Assembly: GCF_029168945.1 (NCBI RefSeq)
Contig: NC_083607.1
Location: 42,269,257-42,333,256, forward strand
Origin: Cannabis sativa
Lineage: Eukaryota; Streptophyta; Magnoliopsida; Rosales; Cannabaceae
Length of the DNA stretch: 64,000 nt
Reading direction: 5' to 3'
Both the position numbers and the translations under genes were made by a program. The notes under the pieces are model-generated. The model ran no database searches, had not been told where the DNA came from, and was given only the letters and a program-made list of their open reading frames with translations. This document shows positions 40,458 to 51,884 of the stretch, in pieces. Positions within the stretch are counted from its first letter, which is position 1. Each line of letters starts with the position of its first letter.

Positions 40458-40975
40458 TGTTAGACATTTATATGTATAATATAAAATATATGTATGTGTA
40501 TATAACATGCGGAATAAATAAACATATACACTATATGAATATAAGGATCGAAATACCTCCAGCCATTGATTCTTTGAGCATTAGTCCCACATAAGCATGA
40601 TCTGCAAAAGAAACCGATTGATGTGGGTAATCGGGCTTCCTCGCTCTCTCAACTCTCTTTAGATGGAATTTTGCTGTTATGAACAGAATGAGTGAGGAGC
40701 TCGGGGACCGAGACCCTATATTTATAGGTGAGATACTCCATCAGTATCTGCGCCACATTAATTGTCAGAATATTTTGATAATTAATTCAGGAAATCAAAT
40801 CAGGTAATGAATATAGAAATCTGACCATATATAGAATATTACATAATTGATTTTGTCCAGATTTAATGAATATAAAATATTCATTTAACAGAAAATCAAT
40901 TATTTATTTATTTCCTTAAATAGAAAATTATTTTCTTAATTAGAAAATAATTTCCATAAATAAAATATTCTAATA
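40458..40975 (-). repeat. Element B 5' LTR (518 bp)
   Basis: On the minus strand it begins TATTAGAATATT and ends GTCTAACA, just before the primer site. It is almost identical to the left LTR except for 18 bp. Confidence 0.93.
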
Positions 40976-41168
40976 ATTACAACTTTAGTTTCAAATAATA
41001 AAACATAATAAAATGTTATAATTGTTTAAAAATTTTAAATCAAATTAAATTACTACTGCCGCATATATATCTTTCTCTCCCCCCTTTTTTTTTCAAATTC
41101 CATTACCATTACCACTACTCTACACCCCCATATTATATCCATCAGCACCACGATAACCACCACCATTA

Positions 41169-41582
41169 GGGTAAATAGTGGCAAAAGTAACCACCACTAC
41201 TCTACTGCCGCATATATATCTTTCTCTCCCCCCTTTTTAAGTTTGTAAGTGGCATAATCTCAATGTTTATTTTTAGCGGCAAAAGTACCTAATGTTTGTA
41301 AAACTGTAATTTTTCTTTAATTTCGTCAGTACAAACCCTGTTATTTTCTTAAACAGGCCACATATAAGGTCTAGATTCTTGATCATTAGGTCTAAACAAA
41401 AACATGTAGTATTAGTTACTTCCAAATGTTCCTTTGATAAATTTAAAACGGAATCTGTATTGGCAAAACTGAAGAAAATTTACAGTTTTACAAATATTGG
41501 GTACTTATGCCGCTAAAAATAAATATTAGGATTATGCCGCTTACAAACTTAAAACTTTAGGTACTTATACCGCTATTTACCC
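41169..41582. mobile_element. Mutator-type MITE (414 bp) with 9-bp target duplication
   Basis: Ends read GGGTAAATAG and its complement CTATTTACCC. The inverted arms extend over more than 100 bp (for example TTTGTAAAACTGTAA inside both). A perfect 9-bp duplication CCACCATTA lies at 41160-41168 and 41583-41591, the size made by Mutator transposases. No coding capacity. The left arm is interrupted by about 50 bp (about 41190-41238) that copies flanking DNA at 41050-41125. Confidence 0.92.
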
Positions 41583-41629
41583 CCACCATTATTATCACCG
41601 CCAAACCAACCCTAACATCAATCCTTAAT

Positions 41630-43190
41630 ATTAAAGAAAGAAGCAAAAGACTGACAAAGTGTATTGAATCTGGAATATTTGCCATTATATAGGCTATATT
41701 ACAAAGTAGACTATGTGACTAACTTGTCACTATCCTAACTAACCAACTAATTATATTACTAATTCTAATAGGCTCTTTCACCGTGGAGTGTAAAAGTTTT
41801 TTACAACCATCTTGAATACAATATTATGAAAATGATTAGGAAAGAGTAGAATTTAGTCAAGATATCCACTAAGTTTGTCTTGGAGGAGATATGGTTCATT
41901 TTGAGAGTTCTATTTTTTATCTTCTCTCGAACTATGTGGTAATCTATTTCCACATGCTAGATTCTTTCATGATAAATGAGATTTTCAACAATGTGGATTG
42001 CGGCACTATTTTCACAGTAAAGTTTGGACTAGAGAGTGATGGAAACATTGAAGTCTCTCAGGATGGAGATTAGCCAAGTGACTTCACAAGTTGCATTATT
42101 GGTCATAGACCGATACTCTGCTTTAGCGGATGATCTTGAAACAATTGGCTATTTCTTTGATTTTCGTAATAAGAGAGACTGTCCTAAGAATATACAGTAT
42201 TCCAAGATGGATCTTTGAGTGTCAAGGCAAGCTGTACCCCAATGCAACATCATCAAAAGCTTGGAGCTGCAGGGGTTATGGAGTTGTTGCATAAAAAAGT
42301 AATCCTTGTTCAGGGGAGCCTTCGAAATAGTTTAGAATTCTAATTCCAGCTTGTTAATGTGGTTGTAAAGGAGCCTGAAGATACTGATTGAGCTTTTTAA
42401 CAACATAGCTAATGTCAAGTCTAGTTATTGTGAGATAGGTCAACTTTCCAATGAGACTCCCGTAGAAAGTGCGATTAGACATCAAGTCACCTGAGTCATT
42501 ATTGAGCTTGAAGTTTGGCTCCATTGTTGTGGACACATGTTTGGAACCAAGACATCCTGTATCTTGTAGTAACTGGATTGTGAAAGGTTGTTGTGTGACG
42601 GATATGCCTTTGTCACGACGAGAAATTTCAAGTCCTTAAAAGACATGCAAACTACCAAGATCTTTAAGTTTAAACTGAGCATCAAGAGTTTGTATGAAAT
42701 TGATGAGTGCAGTAGTGTTTTTAGTTGCAATTATTATGTCATCAACATAAATGACAAGAGCTAGGAAGATACCTCGTGTATGATGAGTGAATGATAATTT
42801 TGAGATTGGTGGAAACCTTGTTTGAGAAGAGTGGAGCTAAGCTTAGCATACCACTATCTTGATGCTTGTTTTTAACTATACAAGCTTTTATTTAATTTGC
42901 ATAAATCATTTTGTGGCATGACTCCTTTTGGAGTGTAATCTTGAGGTAGTTTGATGTAAACATTCTCATTGCGAGATCACCATGGAATGCATACTTTATG
43001 TGCATGTGGTGTAAATACCAATTTTTAATGGCAGCGAGAGCAAACAATTAATGTGATGAATGTAGCAAGTAGAGCATAAGTATCAAAGAAATTGATACCT
43101 TATTTTTGAAAAACTTGAGTCAAATACCATTAAATTTTTAAAATGACAAAAAATTGTTATCTATTCTCAATTTTGAAAACACACAATTCA
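41630..43190 (-). pseudogene. Ty1/copia (Ale-like) pol 3' fragment with LTR start, broken
   Basis: On the minus strand, RT begins near 43000 with an HGDL box (about 42960-42975) and contains YVDD at 42738-42749. It continues through KLTYLTITRLDISYVV (42400-42450) to RNase H with SRSSAKAEYRSM (about 42090-42130) and the terminal integrase-like tail NLVDILTK (about 41860-41885). Stops and frameshifts are frequent. A short-LTR start resembling element D (TATTAGAATTAG) follows from about 41770 down to 41630. Protein style and short LTR fit the Ale lineage. Confidence 0.82.
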
Positions 43191-43239
43191 GCCAAACAAC
43201 CTGTAAGGATTTATATTAATTTTGCTCTAAGGAATTTGA

Positions 43240-45065
43240 TAAATATGGTAGTAGCGTGGGAATTTCAAGGCATAATATTGTTAGAAAATTCCTCAAAATT
43301 GGGGTTATTAAGAGAATGAATATAGCTCTTTTAGAATGTGTGAAATGCATTTTAAAGGGTGTCGACCTAAGGAGGATGTTTTGGGGAGAAGTTCTCACAA
43401 TAACCAAATACTTGATAAATAGATGTCCCTCAGTATCATTGAATTTCAAAACTCCTCAAGAAGTTTGGAATGGTAAGAAACCTATTTATTAACACTTAAA
43501 AGTGTTTGGATGCACAACATATGCACACATAAGACCAGATATGCTTGGGCCTAAAGCTATGAAAAGCATGTTCATTGGATACACCAATGGAGTTAAAAGG
43601 TACAAGTTGTGGTTCTTAGAAGAAGGTTTCAAGAAGTGCATCATTAACTTATATGTGCTTTTCAGAGAAGAAGAAATGCCAATTAAAATAAGTAAAGGTG
43701 CTGCCAACAGTGTGAATGAAACCAGAACATAGCTAGAAGTTCACAAAGGTGCAAATGTTCAACGACAAATTAATACAACTGGTCAAATTGAACACATTCA
43801 ACAAGATGAGACAACGAGTGGGTTGAGTGATTACCAGTTAGCAAGGGACAAAAACAGAAGGGAGATCTAGGCCTCAAAAAGTCTAGGCTATGCAAATTTA
43901 TTACATATGCCCTATGTGTTGCAAAATAAGAAATCAGTTCAGATCCCATTACTGTCCAAGAGGCTCTCAGCAAATTTGAAGAGAAAGCCTGGAAATAGGC
44001 TAAGGATGATGAAATGGAGTCATTAAAGAAAAGCAAAGCATGGATTTTAGTTAACCGACCTAGAAAAAGACAAGACTTGTAGGCTACAAATAGATCTTAA
44101 AATTGAAGGAAGGAATATAAGAAGTTGAAAGAGCAAGATTAAAGGCTAGGCTAGTAGCGAAAGGTTTTACACAATAGGATGGAGTTGATTTTAATGAAAT
44201 TTTCTCTCCTATTGTAAAATGGCTTCACTTCACGTCATACTTGTTAGAGTAGCCAAACATAACCTTGAGGTAGATCAAATGGATGGAAAAACAATATTTC
44301 TTCATGGTGAACTAGGAGAACAAACCTACATGGATCAACCTCAAGGGTATTAAAATGGAAATCCTAATGAAGTTTTTCTTCTAAAGAGGTCTTTATTTGG
44401 ACTAAAACGGGCTCCAAGGCAATTAAACATCAGGTTTGACAGTTTTATCACTAGTATTGGTTTCTAAAAGAGTACGTATGATCTATGTGAATACTTCAAT
44501 CAACATATATACTAACTATTGTATGTTGATGATGCCCTAATTGTTGGAAAGTGTAAGAGTGAAATCAAAAAAATCAAGAAAAGGCTTAGTGAGGAGTTTG
44601 AGATGAAGGATCTTGTCAAGGACAAAAAAAATTCGAGAATAGAGATTGATAATGGTCATCAAGGGGTCATTAAACTATCACAAGCAAGCTACTTAAAGAA
44701 AGTGTTAGCAATGTTTGGAATGGATAACTCTAAAGCTGTTTCAACACCTCTAGCTCAACATTTCAAATTGTCTCAATCTTAGAATCCTCAAACTAATGCA
44801 GAAAGAAAGCTCATGAAAAAGTTACTTACATTAGTATTGTGGAAGCGTAATGTATGCCATGGTCTGTACTAGTTCAGACCTGGCGCATGTCTTAAGTGTT
44901 GTGAGTACATTCATGGCTAATCTTAAAGGTGATCAGAGGTCAACTGTCAAATGGATACTCAGGTACTTTAAAGGCTCACTTAACCTAAGATTAATCTAGC
45001 TGACATGTTAACAAAGAGTGTGAGCTTGACAAAGTTCAAGCGCTCTCTATGTCTACTCAATATAC
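43240..45065 (+). pseudogene. Ty1/copia (Tork/Tnt1-like) integrase-RT fragment, broken
   Basis: The integrase C-terminal part reads through 43330-43490 (KYLINRCPSVSLNFKTPQEV) and 43502-43650 (KVFGCTTYAH, SMFIGYTNGVKRYKLW). RT traces include DQMDGKTIFLHGEL near 44273-44315, SLFGLKRAPRQ near 44388 and YVDD at 44522-44533, followed by FEMKDL and VSTPLAQHFKLS. RNase H is mostly deleted: the frame jumps near 44993 straight to the terminal NLADMLTKSV. Stops and shifts make it dead. It lies head to head with the minus-strand fragment to its left. Confidence 0.85.
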
Positions 45066-45070
45066 ACAAG

Positions 45071-45330
45071 TGATAATATTTTAAAATCATTTCTTGGTTC
45101 ATCAACTTATTAGCTTTGTTCCAGTTTAAATGACTATTCTAAGGTTGATTTGTAGCATTTTAGATCAATCATTTGAGTTGTCTGTTGCTGATGTGTAACA
45201 AGCTTTTCACAGCTTTCCTGATTAGGCTTAGCTGACAGGTTTACTTAACTGTCCTATGTCTATAAATAGACTTTATCACAATCATTTTAATAAGAAAGAG
45301 AAAATACTTGTCTCTATGAGGATTGTAACA
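45071..45330 (+). repeat. Probable short copia LTR (260 bp)
   Basis: It follows the pol tail directly, has candidate ends TGATAATATT and GATTGTAACA, and contains a TATA box (TATAAATAGA) at 45261-45270 with a following short leader. No second LTR or target duplication was found, so the boundaries are tentative. Confidence 0.5.
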
Positions 45331-46542
45331 AGTAGGGGTAGGCATCCAATCCAATCCAATCTTTTTTTTCCTCATCCGATCCAATCCAATTAGTAATTGG
45401 ATTTAAAAATCATCATCCGATCCAATCCAATTAGACCTCAAGATCCAATCCAATTTTGATTTTTTAATTGGAAATCCAATTACACACCTAAATTTCAATA
45501 TTAACTTAAAAATATTAAGAAAAATACGTGCATCAGATCTTAATTTCCTCATTGGTAAGGTATTGTGTAATTCTAAAATGCTAATCTACTTAAAGTAATC
45601 TGTCTTGTACTGATCTCAATTATGAATAAAGTCTCATAGTTATTCACATGTTATTTTTAATCTTCCTGATCATTTTTATTATGGCTTACAAATCAATTTT
45701 CATTTTGATTTCTTTACAATTTTGTTTACAAACTCTTTGATTAATTTTGTGTCTGTTAATTGCTGTTATGTTCTTCAGAGTGATATGGGCTGTTAAATCA
45801 GTGTCAACCTTACCGTTACAAAATGATATAGAAGTGATAAAACTCTCCTTGTAGATTTACTACAATAATTCTTAGACAAAAGAAAATTAAAAAATACAGC
45901 AATACACTGTATATGATATGAACTTAGTTTGCTTAAGATGCTTTGAAAAGTTCTTCATAAGGTTTAAGAACAATTAATATTTATTAACACTTTGCATTGA
46001 TGACAATGTATATGTATTCTCTAGTCGATTGGTGTTGTTACAAACGGGGTTTTCTAGTTTACGAAAAATGTTACCGTTTCTGGTAACTAAACTAACATTT
46101 TTTTTTTCTATTCAGTTCACTAAAAATTCATTTTCAAACAAATGTAGAACTATATTGAACTTTGAAATAGTTCATGAATTTATTTAAGGTATGTCAAACT
46201 TTGTTTCATTTTAACAGATTTATGTTTTAAATATTTAGACAAAATTAGAGTACTTTACTGGTTTTCTGCGCAACCAAAATTTGGATTACCAAATGGTTTT
46301 TCTTATAAATTATTTTCTCGAGAAACATTAAGGCAAAGTTTGATCTGGATTCAAGACGAATATATAGAAATGAACCTATTTTGATTTTAGTGTTGTTTCT
46401 TTGATGTTTCCTTTAAGATTTGTCCTTCAAGTCCTTCCTTCCATTTTATGCAAGCATCAAACTCTATCTTGTTATGCTTCATTGCTCTTGAGCTTCATAA
46501 TACACTCAAATTAACTTCTTAAAATATAAATCATGGAACATT
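45331..46542. other. Intergenic stretch with ATCCAATCCAAT repeats
   Basis: 45340-45475 has repeated ATCCAATCC and ATCCGATCC phrases and short inverted copies (CCAATTA...TAATTGG). The start, TAGGGGTAGGCA, resembles hAT ends but no partner end was found. No genes seen in the rest. Confidence 0.45.
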
Positions 46543-46860
46543 CACTACAAAAAATCTCATTTTTAGTCACAATAAAATTTGTAACTAAAAGTGAAAAAGC
46601 AGCGACTAATTATAAATAATAATTCTTATGTTGTGATTAAAAGTCTGTGACTAAAGATATTAGTCACAAAAATCAATTTGTTGTGACTAAATGTGTTTTA
46701 AGTCACAATACTTGTTGTGACTAAAACTATATTAGTGATAATTGTATCTAAATACTATATTTTAGTGACAAGTTACTTTTTGTTATCCTTAAAAGTCACC
46801 TTTAGTTACAAAAAATTTATGTTGTGATTAAAAAGTTGTCACTAAAAGTTATTAAATCAA
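46543..46860 (+). mobile_element. CACTA (En/Spm) transposon end with subterminal repeats
   Basis: It starts CACTACAAAAAA, the terminal sequence of plant CACTA transposons. Many TTAGTCACAA and TTGTGACTAAA motifs in both orientations follow, as expected for subterminal transposase-binding repeats. The matching right end (TTTTTTGTAGTG) was not found, so the element is truncated or longer than could be traced. Confidence 0.7.
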
Positions 46861-49640
46861 ATTATATAGGACCTGATAGTTAATTGCATCCATAACGATA
46901 TGATATTTAAGAAGATACTAGACACTAATGGTACCTTTTAGCATCTTCTTTAAACCATGTCTAGAGGGTGTTTGATATAGTAGGTTATTGGAAATTGGAA
47001 TGTACAACCAAACTATGTTTGGTATGGTTTTAGTGGAGAGTTTATGTTTTTGTTGTCTTAACTTTCAATTTATTCATTTTTTAGGTAATTTCAAACTCTT
47101 TAAACACTTAAGTTTGAGATTCTTTTAGTCTCAATATCTCTGAATTAAAAACTAACCATGTAAAACTCTTACATCAAACACACTCCATTAATATTATTCA
47201 TCTTTTGTAATTTCTGTTCTTTTTACATTATAAGAGTTCAATTTTATATTAGACAATATCTATAAAAAAAAATATGTACATGAAATAGTAAAGTTATCCT
47301 TAATAGGTGATGAGGGGCATTTGAACTAGGGTTATTTACAAAAATATTGAGAAAAAAACATATAAGCTTTGATATATATGGCATATAAAACTAAAGTGTA
47401 TAAAATATGATCTTTTTTTTTTAAAAAAAAAAATTAATATGGAAAAAACTATTATATATGAGGTGAAATACTAAAAAAAAAAACTTTGAAATTGTATTTC
47501 TTTTTTTCTTTTTAAGAAAATAATGTCAACTGAAGTAGTTTTTTTTTTTTTTTACAAAACTGAAGCAATAGCAAAACAATTTTATTTAGACGATAAATTA
47601 ATAAACTAATTAATTCTATGTAATCAAAAACTAGTTTCTTAATGAAAAAAAACAGTTACAAATACTAAAACTCATATAAATTTTACAAGTTTCTTAGAGG
47701 CTTTGAGACATGACAACCGAGCCATTCGTTAGAGTTACTGCTATGCCAAAAAAGTCGATGGAGTTTGCTGACGGTGCCGGAAAGTCACTGGAGTTGCTGA
47801 GCCAGAAAAGTCGTCGGAATCGGTATCGTCATCGGAAAAAATCACTAAAAAAATCGTTGGAGTTAGACGTGGGAATCTATCTCACAGAATACAATCATTT
47901 ATTAGCTAATTAGAAATCTCACCAATGATATCAGTTTCTTAAAATAACAACAAAAAAAAAAAACCTAAACCTAATTACATTTTTTTTTAAAAAAAAACTA
48001 ACATTTAAACACGGGCACCAATTATTTAGTACAACAAACTAAAAAATTGAGCATACATAAGACACATAAACAAACTTGTTTCCTATTAAAAAAAACTAGT
48101 TTCAAAAATTATAAATAAACAATTAAGAAATTGAATAGGCATAAGACACCTAAGAAAAAAAATTCAAATAAACGTATAAAACTATAAGAAGATAAATTGA
48201 AAAAGAAAACATACTTAAAAAAAAAACAAAAATGTATCAAGGATGAATTCTTAAAACTTGGATTAATTTACTTTTTTTTTTCTTGGTATGGAAGAAGTTC
48301 CTCCTCCGAGTGAACACTTAAAATCTTTAGCAACATCTTCAATTACATTTTTACAAGAGGAGTTAGATTCCATCTGAATAAAAACACAAAAAATAAATCG
48401 CAATTTCATCATACAACAACAACGAACATTATGAAACTAAATAAATACTATTTTGGTCACACAACAACAATGAAAATTATGAAACAAAATATAAATGATA
48501 TACAATAAAAATAACTTAAACTAATTTCATCAGTCAACCAAATAAAAAATTACAAAAAAATACTAACAAATATAATCAGAACAACACACATGCAATGCAC
48601 AACAATAATCTAAAAAAAATAAATTATAGATATAAAAACCAATTTTAAAACTGCACAACTAACAATTTATAGCGTTGATAAATTTATAGACATAAATATT
48701 ATTCCATTGCATTTTATAGATTTATATTCCGTAATAATTTTGAAAGCTAGCAATGAAAATGTCATTGCGGAAGTGACATTTCCTAAAAAAAATGCTAAAA
48801 GTGTCTAGCACCCTTATATGTGCTAATATCTCTATTGGTCCAACTAAGTTTCGAGTCCAATATAGTTTAATATAATAATTGTTAAGAAGTAGCGTTAGCC
48901 AATCACGGTATATTTAGAAGTGCTAGACACTATTGTGGCTAATAACATTGCTCAATAAATAAATATTATGTATAAAAAATTCTATTTTTTTTATTTTTTT
49001 ATTTTAATTTTATACCAAAAAATTCTACAATTGTTGTGGCACAACTCAAAGTGTTCAAGTAATTTTTTTTTTTTGTATAAATATAATAATATATCATTTT
49101 ATTGTTTTATTTAATAAATCATGCTATTTTATTAATCACAATCTATTAAAATAATCGTCTGTAATCTAATCGGGACATCTTTCCTATTGGAGACATGACC
49201 ATGATTAAAATTAGAAAAACGAACTAAATAATCAGCAGACTAATTCTCATCAGATAAAAAATTTAAAAATAAAATCATATTAAAAAGATTGCAGCATCAC
49301 AGTTTACTTTAAGAACACTTGTATTCAGTTTCATCTACCGCTTAGAGGACACAACAGTAGAAACTATTAGAGTAGGTTTATTCATCCTCGTAACTTGAGT
49401 ACTCAACTCTTGTACAAGGTACGTAACTGCACTACATACAACTACTTCAGTCACAGAGAACTTGTTATATATTCCTAACTGCTAATATCAATATGATGGC
49501 GAGCACTCAAAATCATGTCACATGGAAAAGACTACTCACCACAGCAAAAATCCTATCGCAATGGCAAAACATAACCCTGATGAAGCCGCAACTATGCTAG
49601 GAAAGGCGGCGGGCCTGCCCAGAGAAAAAAAAAATAACCT
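46861..49640. other. Intergenic, transposon debris, no gene established
   Basis: AT-rich with A and T runs. 47710-47913 is an open frame over GGAAAAGTCG and GGAGTTGCTG repeats, not a recognised protein. On the minus strand 48373-48262 could be a small Ser/Lys-rich C-terminal exon of a transposase. 48791-48952 is a probable MITE, with inverted arms around GTGTCTAGCAC (about 48801-48811 and 48920-48930). Confidence 0.4.
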
Positions 49641-49648
49641 CTTATAGC

Positions 49649-49656
49649 TATAAATA
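49649..49656 (+). promoter_or_regulatory. Candidate TATA box of the ankyrin gene
   Basis: TATAAATA lies 109 bp upstream of the start codon at 49765 in a short stretch with a plain leader. A CGTATAG before the ATG could be a 3' splice site of a 5' UTR intron. Confidence 0.5.
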
Positions 49657-49764
49657 TAGGAACGAAAAACCCTACAATAAAGACATTTTTATATTATTGA
49701 AAAATTATTGTTAGTTTTATTTTATCGGATGTGATTATGATCATTGTTTTTTCGTATAGTAATA

Positions 49765-50584
49765 ATGGAAGGAACCAATGTGTTGAATTCGACGAGTACA
49801 GTTCTTCGTATTCATGGAGCTGAAGGAACAGAAATGGTAAAGCAAATTAATACTGTTGCTTCAATTGATGGAAATATTAATGCAAATGGTATCCACATCA
49901 ACAATATATCTTCAGCTCAACCACGTTACCCTTCTCAACATTTGCTCATCAACAGCAGTAAGATACATACAATTATATAGATATTCCCTTTCAAATTAAA
50001 GAGCATAAATACCATTTCAAATAACATCAGCAAGTACTGTAGTAATATTAATAGTCACATTAAACTAAATTGATTTTTCTTTTTCCCTGGAAACGCAGAA
50101 GAAGCTAGAAAAATGTACTTGGATTTCGGTGTGCCACTTTACAAAGCCGCATTAAGAGGTGATTGGGAAACTGCAAAGGCGATTCTAATGAAAGATTCGA
50201 GACTTTTAACTGCAAGTATCTGCAAAGGAGGCCAGACTGTTCTCCACTTCGCTGCTGGAACAAAGCACGTCCACTTCGTGGAGGCACTGGTGAAAATGAT
50301 GACAGAGGATGAGTTAGAACTCGCAGACAAGAAAGGGAACACCGCTTTCTGTTCTGCTGTGGCGACGGGGGAAGTACAAGTGGCTATGATTATGCTCCGG
50401 AGGAACCCAAATTTGGCAACCATTAGAGGTGGAGGGGATGATCATAAGGTGACGCCACTCTATATGGCAACCATGTTTGGACGCTCCGAAATGGCATCGT
50501 GGTTGTACCCCATAACTAAGGAAAGTCTTGAGGAGAAGGACCGCATTGGAATTTTTTTTAGTTGCATCTGCACTGGCCTTTATG
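49765..50584 (+). CDS. Ankyrin-repeat protein (ACD6/ITN1-like), 5' exons only
   Basis: Exon 1 is 49765-49957 and exon 2 is 50099-50584, joined by a GT-AG intron that keeps frame, giving about 226 residues before the next donor GTAAGT. The N-terminal 60 residues are polar. Exon 2 holds about four ankyrin-type repeats: VPLYKAALRGDWETAK, GGQTVLHFAAGTKHVHFVEAL, KKGNTAFCSAVATGEVQVA and VTPLYMATMFGRSEMASWL. It ends DRIGIFFSCICTGLYG, where related plant membrane ankyrin proteins continue with more repeats and a PGG transmembrane domain. Those later exons were not found in the window. A copia element sits 320 bp into the following intron. Family members are plasma-membrane proteins linked to defence and stress signalling; this copy's state is uncertain. 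Confidence 0.8.
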
Positions 50585-50858
50585 GTAAGTATATCAATTC
50601 CCTAGATGTCAACATATTTCATTGAAGTTCTACAACACATACTCAAAGACCATTCAAACTGAACAATAAGTTAGGAAAAAGGCTAGAATAACTAACTCTA
50701 TACCTCAAAAAATGCAACCGGTTTTATACTGGTTCATCCAATATATCACCTACTCTAGTTTTCTCTAAGATAGCATTTGGTGAGAAAGAATGATAACATA
50801 TAAATAAGAATAATAAAATTAGAAATAGGAATAAAATAGAATCTAACTTAAAATGCAA

Positions 50859-50859
<1 letters not shown>

Positions 50860-50903
<44 letters not shown>
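50860..50903 (+). repeat. (AAT)n microsatellite
   Basis: About 14 TAA units end exactly at the LTR of element C, so element C inserted at or next to this microsatellite. Confidence 0.95.
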
Positions 50904-51106
50904 TGTAGATTTTTGAATAATGGCTTGAATTATTTTATTCACCAAAGAATTACATATAAATAGATAGATTACAAAGCTATACAAATAACTTAGGTCAACT
51001 AATCTCCTAAAAATCAGGGATATACAATATATATTAAAGAATAAGATAATTCTAATTCCTAAATAATTGATACACAATAAATATAAAATATTTACATAAA
51101 TCTACA
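50904..51106 (-). repeat. Element C 3' LTR (203 bp)
   Basis: TGTAGATTTT to AAATCTACA. It is flanked inward by a purine-rich tract (minus strand CCCAACTTGAGGGGGAG), the usual polypurine tract. Confidence 0.92.
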
Positions 51107-51880
51107 CTCCCCCTCAAGTTGGGTAATGTATATCAAACATTCCCAACTTGCACACTAATTCATCAAAGACAGTTCTGGGAAGGGCTTTGGTAAGAACATC
51201 GTCTCTTTGCAGTCTTGATGGAGTATAGATAGTTTGAATTGTGGCATTTTTAATCTTCTCAGTAATGAAATGTCTATCTATCTCAATATGTTTTGTCCTG
51301 TCATGATGAACATGATTTTTAGCGATACTAATAGCAGCCTAACTATCGCAAAGCATTTTAATGGACTCTCCTGCAAATAGTCGTAGTTCACTCAGTAATC
51401 GTTTTAGCCAAATCCCTTCACAAACACCTAGAACAAGAGCTCTAAATTCTGCTTCAGCTGAACTTCTTGAAACCACTGATTGTTTCTTACTTCTCCAAGT
51501 CACTAGATTACCCCAAACATAAGAACAATATCCTAAAGTACTCCTCCTATCTATTACGTCTCCTGCCCAGTATGCATTAGTGTAGACTTTGATCTCTCTG
51601 CTATCACTTTTCTTAAATAGAAGACCTTTCCTAGGATTCATCTTGAGGTATCTTAAAATTCTAGTAACAACTTCCATGTGTTCTTCAGTGGGATTGTTCA
51701 TGTATTGACTGACAACACTAACTGAAAAACCAATGTCAGGTCTGGTATGAGATAGGTAGATGAGGCGTCCAACTAACCTTTGATATCTCCCCCTATCTAC
51801 TGATGTCATGTCCTTTCCTAAACCCATTTTCTTGTTGGAATCGTTTGGAGTTGAGGAATCAGTATGTTATCAATAATAGA
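51107..51880 (-). pseudogene. Element C RNase H region
   Basis: The open frame 51339-51827 starts GLGKDMTSVDRGRYQRLVG and covers the RT-RNase H connection (LIYLSHTRPDIGFSVS) and RNase H (VVSRSSAEAEFRAL, then LCDS). It stops at 51339, with the remaining tail (HIEIDRHFI) readable to about 51200. It joins the integrase tail with no YVDD-containing sequence between them, so about 250 residues of reverse transcriptase are absent. Confidence 0.85.
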
Positions 51881-51884
51881 GACA

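Larger units (their letters stand above)
33446..40975 (-). mobile_element. Element B: complete non-autonomous Ty1/copia retrotransposon (7.5 kb)
   Basis: Minus-oriented. The 3' LTR (33446-33945) and 5' LTR (40458-40975) differ by about three or four substitutions and an 18-bp indel. A perfect 5-bp target duplication ATTAC lies at 33441-33445 and 40976-40980. A tRNA-Met primer site (40444-40455) and a polypurine tract (about 33946-33960, minus strand) are present. The LTRs begin TATTAG and end TAACA, that is TA...CA. The interior has no frame over about 100 codons; integrase-like traces remain near 36300-36480. Insertion is recent by LTR identity, yet coding is gone, so it must depend on another element. 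Confidence 0.93.

Noticed and set aside
47710..47913. A 67-codon frame with Lys/Ser-rich product
   Set aside because: It reads through short GGAAAAGTCG-type repeats near a CACTA end; no known protein or gene context.
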